Assembly (NCBI RefSeq): GCF_003254395.2
Contig: NC_037643.1
Coordinates: 16,109,463-16,173,462 of the forward strand
Length of the DNA: 64,000 nt
Direction: 5' to 3'
From: Apis mellifera
Lineage: Eukaryota; Arthropoda; Insecta; Hymenoptera; Apidae
The notes under the pieces were generated by a model. The model saw only the letters and a program-made list of their open reading frames with translations, was not told the DNA's origin and did not search any database. A program made the position numbers and the translations under genes. Below are positions 11,501-26,100 of the stretch, piece by piece; the first letter of the stretch is position 1, and each line of letters opens with the position of its first letter.

Positions 11501-14081
11501 TTTTTTTTCATCTCTCTCGTTTCGTCCATATTTTAAATAGTCGACAATTGAAATTTTTCTGTCTCGAGAAAAATTTTTTTTTTTTTCTTTTTTGCTGAAA
11601 AAATATTTCGAAAGTTGAAATCACATTTCAAGTTTTATATTCTTCGCTTATATCTCTATAACGCGTTTCACGAGATGCAATATTTTCATATAATTAAAAT
11701 TATACATACGTGTGTACGAATATGTTGATCGCTTCGTGAAAAAGGATTGAACAATTTTAACTCGATGAAACGTTTTATAAATCGTGTAACATGTTCTCAA
11801 CCGGGACAATGGTAGTTTTTTCTTTTTCTTTTTTATCAAAAGATGGAATTTTAACATGGAACATTATAATAAATTATGTTAATTATTCAAAGAGAGGAAC
11901 GAAGTTATATTTATTAAGAGGTTATGTTATGTAGATACAGCTTGTCATAACGATATTCATTTCACTTTTTATATCTTCGAATTTGAATTATTTCGTGGAA
12001 ATAAAAATACGAAAATAACATCGTCGTGCTCGTCGTATTCGAAAAATCTCGTCAATTTATCGTCGTCTTACCTTTTCACCTTTCAAAGTAACAATTTCGC
12101 AAAAATTCTTTTAATTCCTTTTCTTTCTTCAAAAAAGTATCTCTTTTAATTCTTTCAAGATTGGAAACTACAAAGAGAGAGAGAGATATTCGACGTTTCT
12201 GAAAATATTTTCCAAAATACGTATCGCGAGGAATGTTTTAAGCGGTGTCCGTCACGGTAACCATTCGTCCGCCAAGAAATTCCCTAGAATGTCCCTGACC
12301 GAACGAAGGCCCACCTCGAAAAGACTGAGAACGTTGTATAAACCTCTGTTAAATAAAACATCGCGCTTGCCGGCTTTCAGATGCAACTTCCTCCTCTTCG
12401 ATGCAGATGCAGGCCCCGGTGCAGGTGCGACTGATAGCGCCGCGCTTTGTAACGTACAACGGTACGGCCACTATGCACTGCAATCATAGCGTACCCGACG
12501 AGTTCTTGCATAAAGTCGAGTTCATGAAGGATGACAAGAGGATATTACAATACATAAAGGACAGAAAACCGCCGTTTCACAGGGGCGAGGTAGAAGGAGC
12601 AAGCATGGAGGTGAGTTGCACGCAATTAACGCAGCCGTCCCCTCCACTCCACTCTCTTCTCCCCTCTCTTCTCCTTCCCCCTCTCCTCTCCCCTGTCTTT
12701 CAATTATGCAGTCTTTAAGCAATTGCGCAGTCATATCTCGTCGTCATCCAACTTCAATGATGATCTTCAAACCGAGAGTTTTTTTTTTTTTTTTTTTACG
12801 TTCTTTAAGGTTTTATAATTTTTCGATTCTTTTTTCCTTTCTTTCTTTTTTAATGGAAAGAATGGAAGATTGTATCGCGTAATTTTTTTTAAATACTTCG
12901 TGTTATGAAGGTAATTAACTATGTTTCACGATTCTTTTTCTTTCTTTTTTTCTTTTTAATGGAACTGGAGGATCCAGTTGGTTTAATCGTGCAATTTTCA
13001 GAATTTTTTCTCGCGTAATTAATGTTTCATAATTCTATCCGCGGTTTCTTTTTTCTTTTTCTTTGTTTTTCGATCGAGTGGAAGATTGTCGCTCAACAAT
13101 CGCGTAATTTTTAGAATTCTTTTTTTTTTTAATTCTTTACGTGTTTCAAGTAATTCTTTTTTTAATAAAAGTGGAAGATTGTTGATCGTTTAATTTTTTA
13201 AATTCTTTGATAAATTTTTCCAGACAATTAATAAATTTCGTGTAATTTATAAATTTTTAAATTCGAGGTTTTTACAATCCTCCATTTTCTTTTTCTTTCG
13301 TTCTTTCTTTGTTCAATGTATGAAAGATCGTTTATTACGTTTCACATTCGAGATATAATTTAAGAGTTTATAAATTTATAATTTTACTCCCTTCCTCTTT
13401 CCAATACAGAAGTTAAAAATGGAGGAGCCAATAATTCTCATAATTTTTTCACAATTTTTAAAAATTATCTCTTCCTTCATCCTCTTCCTTTCTTTCTCTT
13501 TTCTCACTCACAGTATCTCTTTAATTCTCAGATCAATCTTCTCGCATGCATATTCTATATTTCTATATTCGATTTTATCAGCAATCGATATCTCAACAAT
13601 TCTCACTTTTCGAACCCCATGACACGAAGAAAGATGTTTCGTATTATATCCATAATTTTTAACCCCGTTTTATCATATTATTCCCGAAGCTATATTTCAT
13701 AAAACCCGCGTGTTTTTCCATATAATCCAATTATTTCCTCGTTCGAAACATTGTTAAATATCGTAGCGATTTACAATCCGTCCATTTCATTTCGCGCGAT
13801 ATTTTAATAAATTTCGCGTCTCCGTTCAATCTGGAGAGGTAAAAAATATTTATAACAATGTTTTCATCGCGTGTATTCGTTCCTCCACTCGTGGTATTTT
13901 AATTTTATATTAATTTTATGCTTTCTTATTTTTGTCCAATTCGTTCGATTAATTCTTTTACAATCCCTTAAAATTTCCCTGTTTTATCGACCGATATCTT
14001 GCATTTGTTCAAAGAGTTTCGTCTTTATTCGATGAAAACGATTCTCGTTTATTTTTATTTATTATTATTTTATTATTATTA

Positions 14082-14114
<33 letters not shown>

Positions 14115-17100
14115 TATTATATTATTTTATTAAATTATTTATTATATTTATTATAATTATTTATTAATTTTATTTATTATATTATTATTATAATTTTATG
14201 TACACAGGATTATTTATCACGTCCCTAAAAACAGGTTTTTAACGACATCTATTCACGAACATTGTACGAACAGAGGAAAAACGATAGCTTAATAGACGAT
14301 CGCGTGTCTATATAGTTTTCGAAATTTTTCGATTGGTATTAATTATTGGTTTGGGAAAATTTAGAAAAAGGAAAAAATTCCGTTACATATTTATTTTCCA
14401 TGTAAGTTTCGCGCAATTACTATTTTTATACGTTTAATAAACATTTAATACAAGATTATGTAATAATAGTTGCGGGGAATAATTATCGTTGGACGAGTAG
14501 TATGGGTCAACGTGATACGCGCCACGGAGGTTGGTAGAAGAGAAGAATAGGTATCGAGTGGTATAAGTCGTGCGTGCGACGAGGCAAGTAGAATGGGTCG
14601 GTCAAGGCGCGGCGAAGAATAAGAAAATTTTTCAATGAAATTTTTCCTTCCATTCAAAATTTTTTTATTCCATTATTTATCTATTTATTTATTGTGAGTG
14701 AAAAATTATTGGTTTAATCGTTAACAAACTAATTATTAATTAAATTGGTGTAAGTTTATTTGTGATCAAAACTGATTATAATATTTAGAAGATCGGAGAA
14801 CAGTCGATAAAGTAGAGACGTGTTTATAATTTTCGTGCAATTATTATTTTTATTCTTTTGGAGAAACGGATAATTTAATTATAACAATTTTAAATTCTAA
14901 GTAAAAGTAGTATTGACTGATTATCGCTGGACAAGTAGTACAAGTCGTTTATGGTCAGGCTCGTGCACGTCTGAGAGTCGGATAAATGAAAAAAGTGATA
15001 TAGGCTATCTATGATCAGACAAGTGGTATAAGTTTATTTATCGCCAGACTGATACGAATGAAGATCAGACAAGTAGAAAAAAATAGTGATGGTCGGTCAG
15101 GTAGTTTCATAATCAGAGACAAGTGGTATAATTGGAAATTTTTCCATTCAAAATTCGTGATATTATAGATAACTTTGTCTACGTGATATTTATTTTCATT
15201 AATATATAATTTTCGGTTCAATTATTATTTTTCTTATCCTTTTCGAGCGGAAAAATATCGGACAATTTAATCGCAATCTAACGATTTTAAATTTTAACGG
15301 TATTGTAATAATTAACAGTTGAACGAGTAGTATAGGTCAGACTGATACGCGCCACAGAATAAGAATAGTAAGTAGAAAAGAATAACGATGGTCGGCCAGT
15401 AATATAGGTTACCTACGATCAGACAAGTAATACGAATCTTTTATATTTGGACAAATAGTAATATAATTGAAAATTTTTCTACGTGATTTTTAATCTTCAA
15501 TAATATAATTTTCGTGCAATTATTATTTTTTATCCTTTTCGAGTGGAAAAATATCGAACGATTTTAAATTATCGTTTATGGTCAGGCACATGCTTATCTA
15601 TGATAAGGGCAAGTAGTACAAGTCTCTTATATGATAGATAAGTACAGTGAAAATGTTTAAAATTTTCCAAAATTCGCTGTAACTTCGTGATATTTATTTT
15701 TACATTTTTCGAATGAAAAAAAAAAACAATTTAATTTTAACTTTATTTTAAATTTTATAATAGTGGTATGGACTAATTTGTCGTACGGATATTTAGTGGT
15801 ATAAATCATTTATGATCGGTCCATTCAGATAATAAAATCGAATCATATAAACTGAAAAATTAATTAGAATAAAATTACTACGAGCATAATGCATAACTTT
15901 ATTTAAAACGCTTCAACGATATTCATTCCGTATTATATAATTATTATATAATTGACATATTGAACATTAAAGTTCAACATTAAAGTTAATCCGACGCTTT
16001 GAATAATGAATTATCGAGGTAACTTTATTCTTAACTTCAATCGTTAAAATTTCGCCCACCTCCGACGCCAGACACGGTTAGAAGGTCGGATAAGTAGGAT
16101 AGAACGATAATATGTCAAGCGAAACACGGGCCAATCGCGATGCGACGAGTAGTAAAAGTCTCTTATAATCAAACGAGTAGTATAGTAGTCCCATTATAAC
16201 TCCTTATAATAAAATTGAATCCAAATCGAAACTTTTTTTCTTAAAAAAAAATTCCTCGAATCGTTATTTTCTTTCTTCCCCCCCCCCTCCTCCCTTTTTT
16301 TTACCTCTTTTTTTACCTCCACGCATATTCGCATCGATATAATCCGATAACTTGATATTCCATTCTCCTCAGTTGTTAACACCGAAATGTACGAAAGCTC
16401 GGTCGATAACAACGCTTAATTTACGTGGCCATCGTGGTCAATAAAGTTGAACGAACATGCATCCAGGTATCGTTAATCTACCTCCATCGTGCATCGAGGG
16501 TCTGGATACCCGTCTGGTCCAAAAATAAATCACACGAGCTATTTTTAATTCTCTTTAATCTGCATACACGACCCCCTCCTCCCTCACCTCTATTCGTCTC
16601 TCTGTAAACTTATCAAGTCTTAATTAATAGGTTACATACACGCATCGCGTATTTCGAAAACCGTGTGTATCGAATCGAACGATACGATTCGCTCGAAAAT
16701 TGACGGTTGGGTGCAGTGAGCGCAATCTGTGTATACTGAGTATACACAGTTTGATCAATCGTTTAATTTCCAATCGATCGCGGTCGATAACTTTCGCTTT
16801 AAAGCGGCGGGGCTTCGTTCCCTCGGGGAGGGAGGGGGGAGGAATTAATTTTTTTCGAATTTTTCCTTTCTTTTTTTTTTTTTGGAAATCTTTCTTCATT
16901 TGGATTTATTCGTTTCAATTTCTGTCAATTTGTGCGTGTTTTTTCTAAATCGTTGTTCAAGATAGTAGAGACAAAAGTCTATTATTTTAAATTTATGGAA
17001 TGAAATTTTTTTAAAATCGTTTTATCATTTTTCTTTTTTTTTTTTACGAGAAAAAATTAAGTAAAGTTTTTTTCCTTTAATTCGTAATGAAAATTAAAAA

Positions 17101-20100
17101 AACATTTTTTGTGTATTGAAATTGATTAATTTGTTGCTAGAAATGCTATTAAAAATGGCAGCTTCAAGATTTTTGTTATAAATCTAAAAATATGTAAAAT
17201 ATATTTTTTTCAAATTTTTCTTATTGCCAATTTTTTTAAACAATTTTTCTTTTATGAAATGATTTAATCCATTTGAAAAAGAAAAATTTTAAACAATTTT
17301 AAAAATTTCATTCTAAAGATTTATTTATCCAAATCCTTGTGTAGGAACGAGCAATTATAATTAATATCAAAAAAAAGTCGAGATATCGAATTTCCACATA
17401 TTAAACAATTTTTTTTATTATGCAAACAGTTTCGCGTGCACCAGACCAATTTGCAACAATTTCTTATAATAAACCCACGAATACGACGATAAAACGTGTA
17501 ATTCTCCAATCTCTAATACGATGGCCCTCGAGCCAACTGTCCATGAATGGAAAAGTTTTCTTCTCCGAAGTTAATAATAGGAACAAAGTTGATGAAACGC
17601 GTATATATCGTAACGAAACTTTTTATTTTTTCTTTTTTTTCCCTTTTAACTCTAATTAAGTATACGAAGGATAAAGTTTTCATTCCAAAGTATTCATAAC
17701 TCGATGATGATTACGCGACGATTATAATTATTTTTCGCGTTAATTTCCTCTTAATCGTTTCTTATCTTACTCTTTATTTTGCATTTTCTCGTCTCGCGTG
17801 TCCGAACATAATCACTTTATTTCACTCGAAACATTGTGTCACCATCTCGTCCAATCAGAATTATTCCACTCGCACGAGTGTATATAAAATGTCCTAAAAA
17901 TATGACAACATCTCACATAGGGATTTTCATCGCGGCTTTATCAACGAATCATTAACGAAAAACGACTGGCCAATCACGGAGCGCGTAGCCTAGTCGAGCC
18001 GCAACGGTAGAGTTGGCTGCGTGCGGCGACCGAATGCGAACAAGTTCAAGCAACGTATCTCGAATAAAATTGAATAAAAATAAAAAATCGAATTATATCA
18101 CGAATAATTAATAAATTATAATATTCAACGTACTTTCTTTCATTTCAAAGGTTACGAATTGATTGGTTACTCTTCTTTTGTTAATAAGTCGTTAATAAAA
18201 TTTTTACAAAAGAAAATTTTCCTTGAAATTATCTCAGAAATCTTCAGTTTAGAAATATTCCAACATTTTTTGGGATATATTGGCAAATAGATAATAATAT
18301 AAATATATTTAAAGATGTTTAGTTAGATTGAATATTTGTGTTTTTCGCACGTGTTAAAGAGAATTTAATAAAAAAAAAGGAGGAAATTGATATTTTTTCG
18401 TGTTTTATGATATGAACATATAAATTTTCTATACCTACAAATTTTCTAAGTGGATTACGTGTGATAAAATTAATATTGGCAGAGTCGTGTATTAATACAC
18501 AAATTTACACGATTTGTACGCGATGTGAACGTGATTATAGAAAGTGAATAATGATGAAATTTACAATATTTGAATAAATGTTCCATTATAATAGATCCCT
18601 CGAGATATATGATTATTTACATTTGATCATATTTTACGTAATTTCGTTAAATATTGAAATTGAAATGTTGTTCGATTGGTCGTTCTTCTTTATTTGAGGT
18701 TATTAATCGTGTGTTTATTTTATGATTATATATAATTATATATTATTTCGAGAATAATCGAAAAATAGATAGATCTTAAGAAATACGGAACATTTGCAAA
18801 TTTCTTTCTCTTTTTTATTTTTTTATTCGGTATTTGTGCAAACATATTTAGAGATGTTATCTTTTATGATATAATTCTTAACCTATTCATTTCTAATAAA
18901 ATGATAAAATATAAGGAAATTTGTAAACCATTTGTTTTTTTTTTAATTTTTATCGGCAAATGTAGTAATATTGAAATTATTTTTAAAAGTAATGTCGAAT
19001 CTTATTACTGAAAAAATTCTATCCATTTCTGAAATCATTATATTTCAAAATTTCACGTTTCTTGTATTTTCACAGATTAATTTTATTTTAAAATATAATT
19101 AATGAATTATCAATAAATTACTTCACAATTTAAAAGAGAAAATTTACTGTAAATTTCAATGTATAAAAAAAGTTCTATATTAAATTATCGATAATTACTT
19201 ACGATAAAATTCTTCTCTCTAATTTTAATCTTCTTGAAATACATTCTTAAGTTCAACATTTTGAAATATTTTATTCAAATATTCACAAAAAGTTATTATA
19301 CGATAATTCTACAATGAATTTTGCTTAAAAATTATATATATAATTGTAACAATACATGTATAGTGTCGAATGCCAACGCCTTACGACGACTGGACAATGA
19401 ACTAATCGAAATCTGACTATATTTTGTTTACAGTGCATAAACGAGAATCGTACGAATCTTTCTGATGAAAATTTTGTATAAATTTCGTGTGACGATTTTT
19501 ATTATTGTTTAGATTAATATTATTAATATTATTAAACTTAATGTAACCTAATTTCATATAATAATAATGTATAAAATTAAAAAATATCATGTACAGTTCA
19601 TTCAATACATTGTTTGCTTATAACTCGATCTAAAAGCTAATTTAATTTAACCTAACATAAATCTAATTTCAACAACTATATCACACATATTAAAAATATC
19701 ATGGTAAGAATATCACTGAACATATCTTTCTTTATAACTCGAAAGCTAACCTAACTTAACTTAACGTACCTTTAATTTCATATAAATGTTATCACAAACA
19801 GAAAAATATTATATACAAGTATCGAATGTATCTTTGCTTATAACCTAACCTAATTCGAAAATTAAAATTTAATCTAACATAGTTCTAACCATAAAAATCG
19901 ATGAGAAGGATGCTTTCGTAAATAATTATTCGCAAAAAATTTTATCAAATTTGTAAAATCATAAAATATCTTTAAAAAAAAAGATGTAACTAAATTCCAC
20001 TACGTAATAACAAGGGATAAAATTCGGTACAGAGGAAATGGATGATATCATCAATTATACATAGCAGTTTCTCGTACTGTGTTAAAGTTCGCCGCGTATT

Positions 20101-23100
20101 CGTGCATCGTGCAAACGATTCACCTTGCTTTACGAGCCGCATTGTTCCCGAAACGTCGAGTGTAACCTAGAAAAAAGTGACGCATACTCTTTATACGGCC
20201 GTCTAAACGCGTTTATCCTGTCCGCAGTCCCTGATACACATCCAGTCGAGAATTCTGGCTAACTTTAGCAAAAATGAACAGTGGATGAACAAACGGAAAA
20301 GAGGAGAAAAAAAAAAATTCTGATAGTACACTCGTTCAATGATCGTTACAGTATTATTTAATATTCAATATTCATAATTGTTTAATGCTCGATTGGTTTC
20401 CATGGTTCTGCAATAGTCTTTCGTCGATTACATTCATTGCCATTCTTCCTATTTTTTTTCTTCTTCCTTTAATGCTACGCATTTTAACGAGAAAACAAGA
20501 AGTAAAGATTTAAATTGAATTGAGACGTGATAAAGGTTCGATGAGAGAGATGCTATTGGAATAATTGTTTTTTTTTTTTTCTTTCGTAAAGAATTCGTAC
20601 GGAGTGGATTGTTGCACTTTTTCTTAATAAACTGGCTGCAATTATGTAACGAAAGATAAAAAATCGTGAAAATGCATTTAATGAAAGTCGATCTTGTTGC
20701 TTTTTTCAAATGAAGGCTTTGTGATTATTGTTACGAAAATATAATGAATGAAAATATTATTTAGAGACATTTATTTTTTCCAGTGAATTTTCTTTCTTTC
20801 GATCGGTTATTTTTCAATCATAATAATTATTTATCGAAAATATAACCATTTCTTTCTGCATATTTGCAATAAAAAACAATTCAAAATTTTTCAAAAATTA
20901 TATTTTTTAATAAAAATTACAAAACTGATAAATTCAAATCTCCCGCGTTTCAACAATCTTTCTGAAAGATTATTCGAAGAAGAGAATTTGATGAAAAATT
21001 CGATAAAAATTAAAATTCATCGATTATTTTATCATTTTATCGAAAATAATCACACATATATAGAAACAATTCAAAAAAAATTTTTTTAAATTATATCTTT
21101 CAATAAAGATTTCGAAACTGATAAATTCAAATCTCCCGCGTTTCAACAATCTTTCTGAAAGATTATTCGAAGAAGAGAATTTGATAAAAAATTCGATAAA
21201 AATTAAAATTCATCGATTATTTTATCATTTTATCGAAAATAATCACACATATATAGAAACAATTCAAAAAAAATTTTTAAAAATTATATCTTTCAATAAA
21301 GATTACGAAACTGATAAATTCAAATCTCCCGCGTTTCAACAATCTTTCTGAAAGGTTATTCGAAGAAGAGAATTTGATGAAAAATTCGATAAAAATTAAA
21401 ATTCATCGATTATTTTATCATTTTATCGAAAATAATCACACACATACTTTTTTTCTCAATATTATATAGAAACAATTCAAAAAATTTATAAAAATTATAT
21501 CTTTCAATAAAGATTACGAAATTGATAAATTCAAATTTCCCGCGTTATCTTTATCTGGAAGGATATTCGACGAGAATTGCGCAAAATATCGTTTACTTAT
21601 CCTTTTACGAGAACACATTTATTATACTCTATCGTTACACTGTATACCATTACCGTTATATCCCTCTTATGTCACTTCATTTTCCGTGACCGTTTCTATA
21701 AAAACCTCATTTCACATATTTCTCCACCCTGTATCGCTGTATGAAACAAAAATCCTCTCCCCTCCTCTTTCTTCTCCCATCCCCTCCCCTTCCTTCTCCC
21801 CACGCGTAGGCGCTCACGTGACCTGGAATTAAATAAAACATCGGTTTCCCAAGCGAGGACAAGAGGAGGCGAAACCGCGAAGGCGTTACAGGAGGAAATT
21901 GAAACTGCAACCGGTATTAACGTAGCCTCGTGTTATATCGAGGATAGACAATATCGAAACGGACTTCCTTAACCAAAGCCCTCGATACAAGCGCATCGAA
22001 ACATGCAAGTTTAATAAAAATAACGCGATATCCTCGATTCGTGACATATTCCTTTATTACGTGCCTCGAAAACTGGTTCAATCGAGCGGAAATAGAAAAT
22101 GGGAATATAATACCGGTGAAAGATTTTTTTTCTTTTCCATCTTGTTACTGATCTTGTTGATTTTTCGCGTTTATTTATTTCTGAAGCAAAAGTTTGAAAA
22201 GTTTCGTTCTAATTGTCTAACACGCAAAACTGTATTTTCGAATTTTTAGACTGTGAATTTAACGCGAGAGAAATTGGTTATGATATTGTGGAAAATAATG
22301 AAGAAAATTTTATCATCGTTTTTTTTTTATAATATGATATTTCATGTATCAATTATTCGTGGTAATCTCATTTATGGATACAAATATCTTGTAAAAATGT
22401 TGTAAATTATGCTAAATTGATGTTACTGCATCATTTTATCATTTCTCTTTGTGAAGAGAAACACGAATATCAATTCAAATTTCGTAAGAAAATTAAGCAA
22501 GAAAAAAAATGCATTCTTTTTTGTTTTCATATTGTATTTACTAATCAAATAAGAAAAATCGATTGCTTATCGCTAAATCCAAAAATTTTTACAATCGAAA
22601 TTTATTAATTCTCCTATACCTTCTATCTTTTCAAAATGAATGATGCAATAAAAGGATAAGAATTGAATTGCATGATCGAACATCAAGAGATCGAGAGACT
22701 TCTTATCGAAAGTTACAAGATCAAAAACACATCGGAAAGAAAAAAAAAAAAAAAATTCTTTCATCACCTCTCACACGATCCACTTGTAATTCTAGAACAT
22801 TCTGTAGATAAGATTTCTATCTTTGGGAAGTAATTCCTTCTTTCGCAAACTTTCTTTCTCCTACTTTTCATTTCTTTCCTTCTTTGTTTCTTTCTTTCTT
22901 TCTTTTTCGTAATATCTCATGGCGTATATACTCTACGCGATCAGTGGAACGGTCGTTTGATCTATTTTCGAGAGATCGATACAAGCGTCCCTTTCAACCA
23001 TGCTCTCGACACGCAAGAGGCAATAATGGCGTGGGTCACAATAGTGAAGGGCTCCGAACGACTTATACGCGCAAAAAACAGTGGTTGCGTGTTATTTAAG

Positions 23101-26100
23101 AGGTCTTTAGAAAACCGATCGAAGCGACAGTCGGTAACGATACATCACGTTTATTTTACAGCATTTCGAAAATGGCACGACAATCAAATTAAAGAACTTA
23201 CGTTTCGAGGCGTCCGGCTCGTATCATTGTCTGGTTACGATGACGACTCCTATTTATACCGAACACTCGGAAAGCGTTCCAATGAAAGTTATAGGTAAGT
23301 CGTATTCTATATTACATGTATTTAATACGAAAAAGTTTCATGGTAAGTAGTTAGTTGGTAATACCATCGGTAGATAATATCGTCTTGAAAAATCGTTTAT
23401 TGCATATTTTTGAAAATTGAATCATTATAATTACAATTTATTGTGAAAATTGAATGGACAATATGCAATTTTGATAATTTTTATTCAACTATGAAAATAT
23501 TTAATTATATCAATATATTAAATTTATTTATATTTTTTTAACCTAATACATTGTATTATCTTATTATATTTATTACAAAATTGAAGAATAAAAAAGGAAA
23601 TTAAAGAATTTTGTTTCAATTATAAAAAATTATAAATAATAATAAAATAATAATAAATTAGAGATATCAAGTAAGTTACTAAAATTGTTCTTTTAAAATG
23701 ATATTGCTCATGGGATAATCTAATATTTTGTCTGAATAGATTGAGTCTCGTTTACTGGAAGACACCTGTCGAACGTTTCTATTAACATGTTTCAGTATTG
23801 ATAGAGTTTCCATTAAGCTTGATGTGATGACAACGATACACTATAATATAAAACGTTTTCTATATTGCAAAATTTTATATTTTAAATTATAATGAGAAAT
23901 TTTATATTCTGTAAATTTTTTTTATAGAACAAAAAAAAAGAAAAAGACGCAAAGTTTTGCAATAAATTGAAATTTAAATGCATTGCTAAAAAGTTCCTTT
24001 ATTAGAATAAACTTTTATTCAATTAATTTGCTGCGACTTACTAACTTTGTACTGTGAATTAATCTCTGAGAGAGAATTTATGCAAAATTTATCTCTATCT
24101 ATTTTTTTCTTCTTCCAAATTATTCAAATCATTGAAATCTTCCAGATCTCAAAAGATAACACGCTGAAACTTGAAAGGTTAAGGATCCAAAAATATCTAG
24201 CTTTATGTATTATTTTATGTATCTTCCTTTACAAGTAACGACGTCATAGATATACAGATATCATCTTAGTTGACGTGCATTGTCTCATTATTTATCTTTC
24301 TTTATTGGACAAATCCAATCTATTCTATTCCAGGTTAGGTTAAGGTAATAAGCAAATAAACATTATATGCATGAAATGAATAGTGAACAATTTTTTATTG
24401 CAACATATATAGAATGTTGATATATTCATGGAACACAGTTTGAATTGATTCTAAAGGTCAAAACAAATATTAAAGTTGTTATAAAAGTCGATTTATTTAT
24501 TAAATTATACGCAATTGAATAGAATGCTATACGTATAACTTTATCTTTGTCTTACTGTCATATATCTGTCTCGCTTCATCTAATACGAGTTTAAATTGCT
24601 TATAATTTGATAAATAATGTCTCAATCGACATTTTTGCATATAAATTTTTATGTTTGTATCAACTTTTGTATTTGTTTTGATTATAATCTTTAAAATTTT
24701 AATATTTCATTATCCAAACATGTTTCATGAATATATCACAAGTTAGTATATATAAATGATCAAGGTTAATAATAATAATAACACTTTCGAAATGAATAAT
24801 TGAAAATACTAGTTTACTCATATAATTAAGAAATAATTATTAATAAGAATATTAATATTAATCGATAAAACTCATTACGATAAACAAAAGGCACGTAATG
24901 TATACATAACCAAGATAAAGACAGTTGACAAAGACAGTTGACTTTTCTCATTCTATGCTGGAAAATTACCTGTTTCATGTATACTTTTTACGTAAGGACA
25001 AAGGAAAACGTTACATAAAGTTATAAAACTTTTCACAACAATTTTGTTCTTATTTTTATAATGTAAAGAATACGCTATGGCAATTTGTCGTCAAAAAACT
25101 GGGACACCTTTCATATTCAAATTAAAACTCGATATAAGTTATTAAAGAAGATACAGAAGTTTAGAAAATTCCAATATCCTTCACTATGTATTTTATACAT
25201 AAGTCAATATTATAGTGTATGTCTTCTTGAAAAGCGACATAAATAAAAAATTAACTATGAAATAACTTTAAAACGATTTAAAAAATACGTAAGAATATTA
25301 AAAATGGAAATTCACTTACTTCACATTACTCGGTATTCTACTGATAAAAGATATTATGCTTTCTTTGTTTTAATGATGCAATAAGTATAAATTTTCCACC
25401 AAGTGTGCAATATGCAAATTGTGAAATTAATTCAATCTTAAATATTCTTTAAAGTTAAAAAGAAAATTTAAAGATACAATTTGAATCCATTTTTCAAATA
25501 ATTTTTTTCTAATTCATCTCCAAACAATTTTTTTTGTTTAGTTATTACTTGTCTTATACAAAAATTGTTCAAGAAACAGAAGATTATGAAAACAGTTTAT
25601 GTAATAGTTTCTTTCTGATAAAAATTTTTTATATATGTAAGATTAATAAAATTGTAAAAGTCAAATTATCTTTAATGAAAAAATATCAAATTATCATTAA
25701 TGAAAATATTTAATCTCAATAATTTTATTATGATATATATTTCATTTGAAAATGAATAACATTTTAGAAATCATACTGTAATAAAAAATTCACTGAAAAA
25801 TACATTTTCTCATCAGTTATTCTTAATTTAAATGTAAAAAAATGTAAAAAAATTGAAATATTGAAATTGTACATTGAATTAGTTTATTTAGATTAGGATA
25901 GAATATAGGTTAGGATAGAGAATAAAAGAATATAAAAATTAATATTAAATAGAATATAAAAAATTCTTAATTTAAATGTAAAAAAATTAGAATATTGAAA
26001 TTGTACATTGGATTAGTTTATTTAGATTAGGATAGAATATAGGTTAGGATAGAATATAAAAAGAGTTAAAATGTTGAAATGCATTTATTCTATAATCTAT

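Larger units (their letters stand above)
12703..23161 (+). other. Intron 2 of the beat-like gene (10.6 kb)
   Basis: No exon-like frame with coding character appears between the donor at 12611 and the acceptor TTTTACAG ending at 23161. The intron carries many T-rich runs, an ATT microsatellite (14050-14195), a degenerate long-unit repeat (14400-15800) and a 23-nt palindrome (16727-16749). It also carries a CCAAT/TATA promoter-like element (17851-17889) followed by CpG-rich sequence, and a 193-bp tandem repeat (20868-21545). Long first introns of this sort are common in neuronal adhesion genes. Confidence 0.5.

Noticed and set aside
12289..12882. Several overlapping frames around beat exon 2
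   Set aside because: Only 12381-12610 in the MQMQAPVQV frame fits the beat Ig domain and splice phases; the rest read into the pyrimidine tract.
22957..23298. 113-codon plus-strand frame overlapping beat exon 3
   Set aside because: The real coding frame of 23162-23294 is a different one, reading KLKNLRFEASGSYHCLV with matching splice phases; the longer frame is a shadow.
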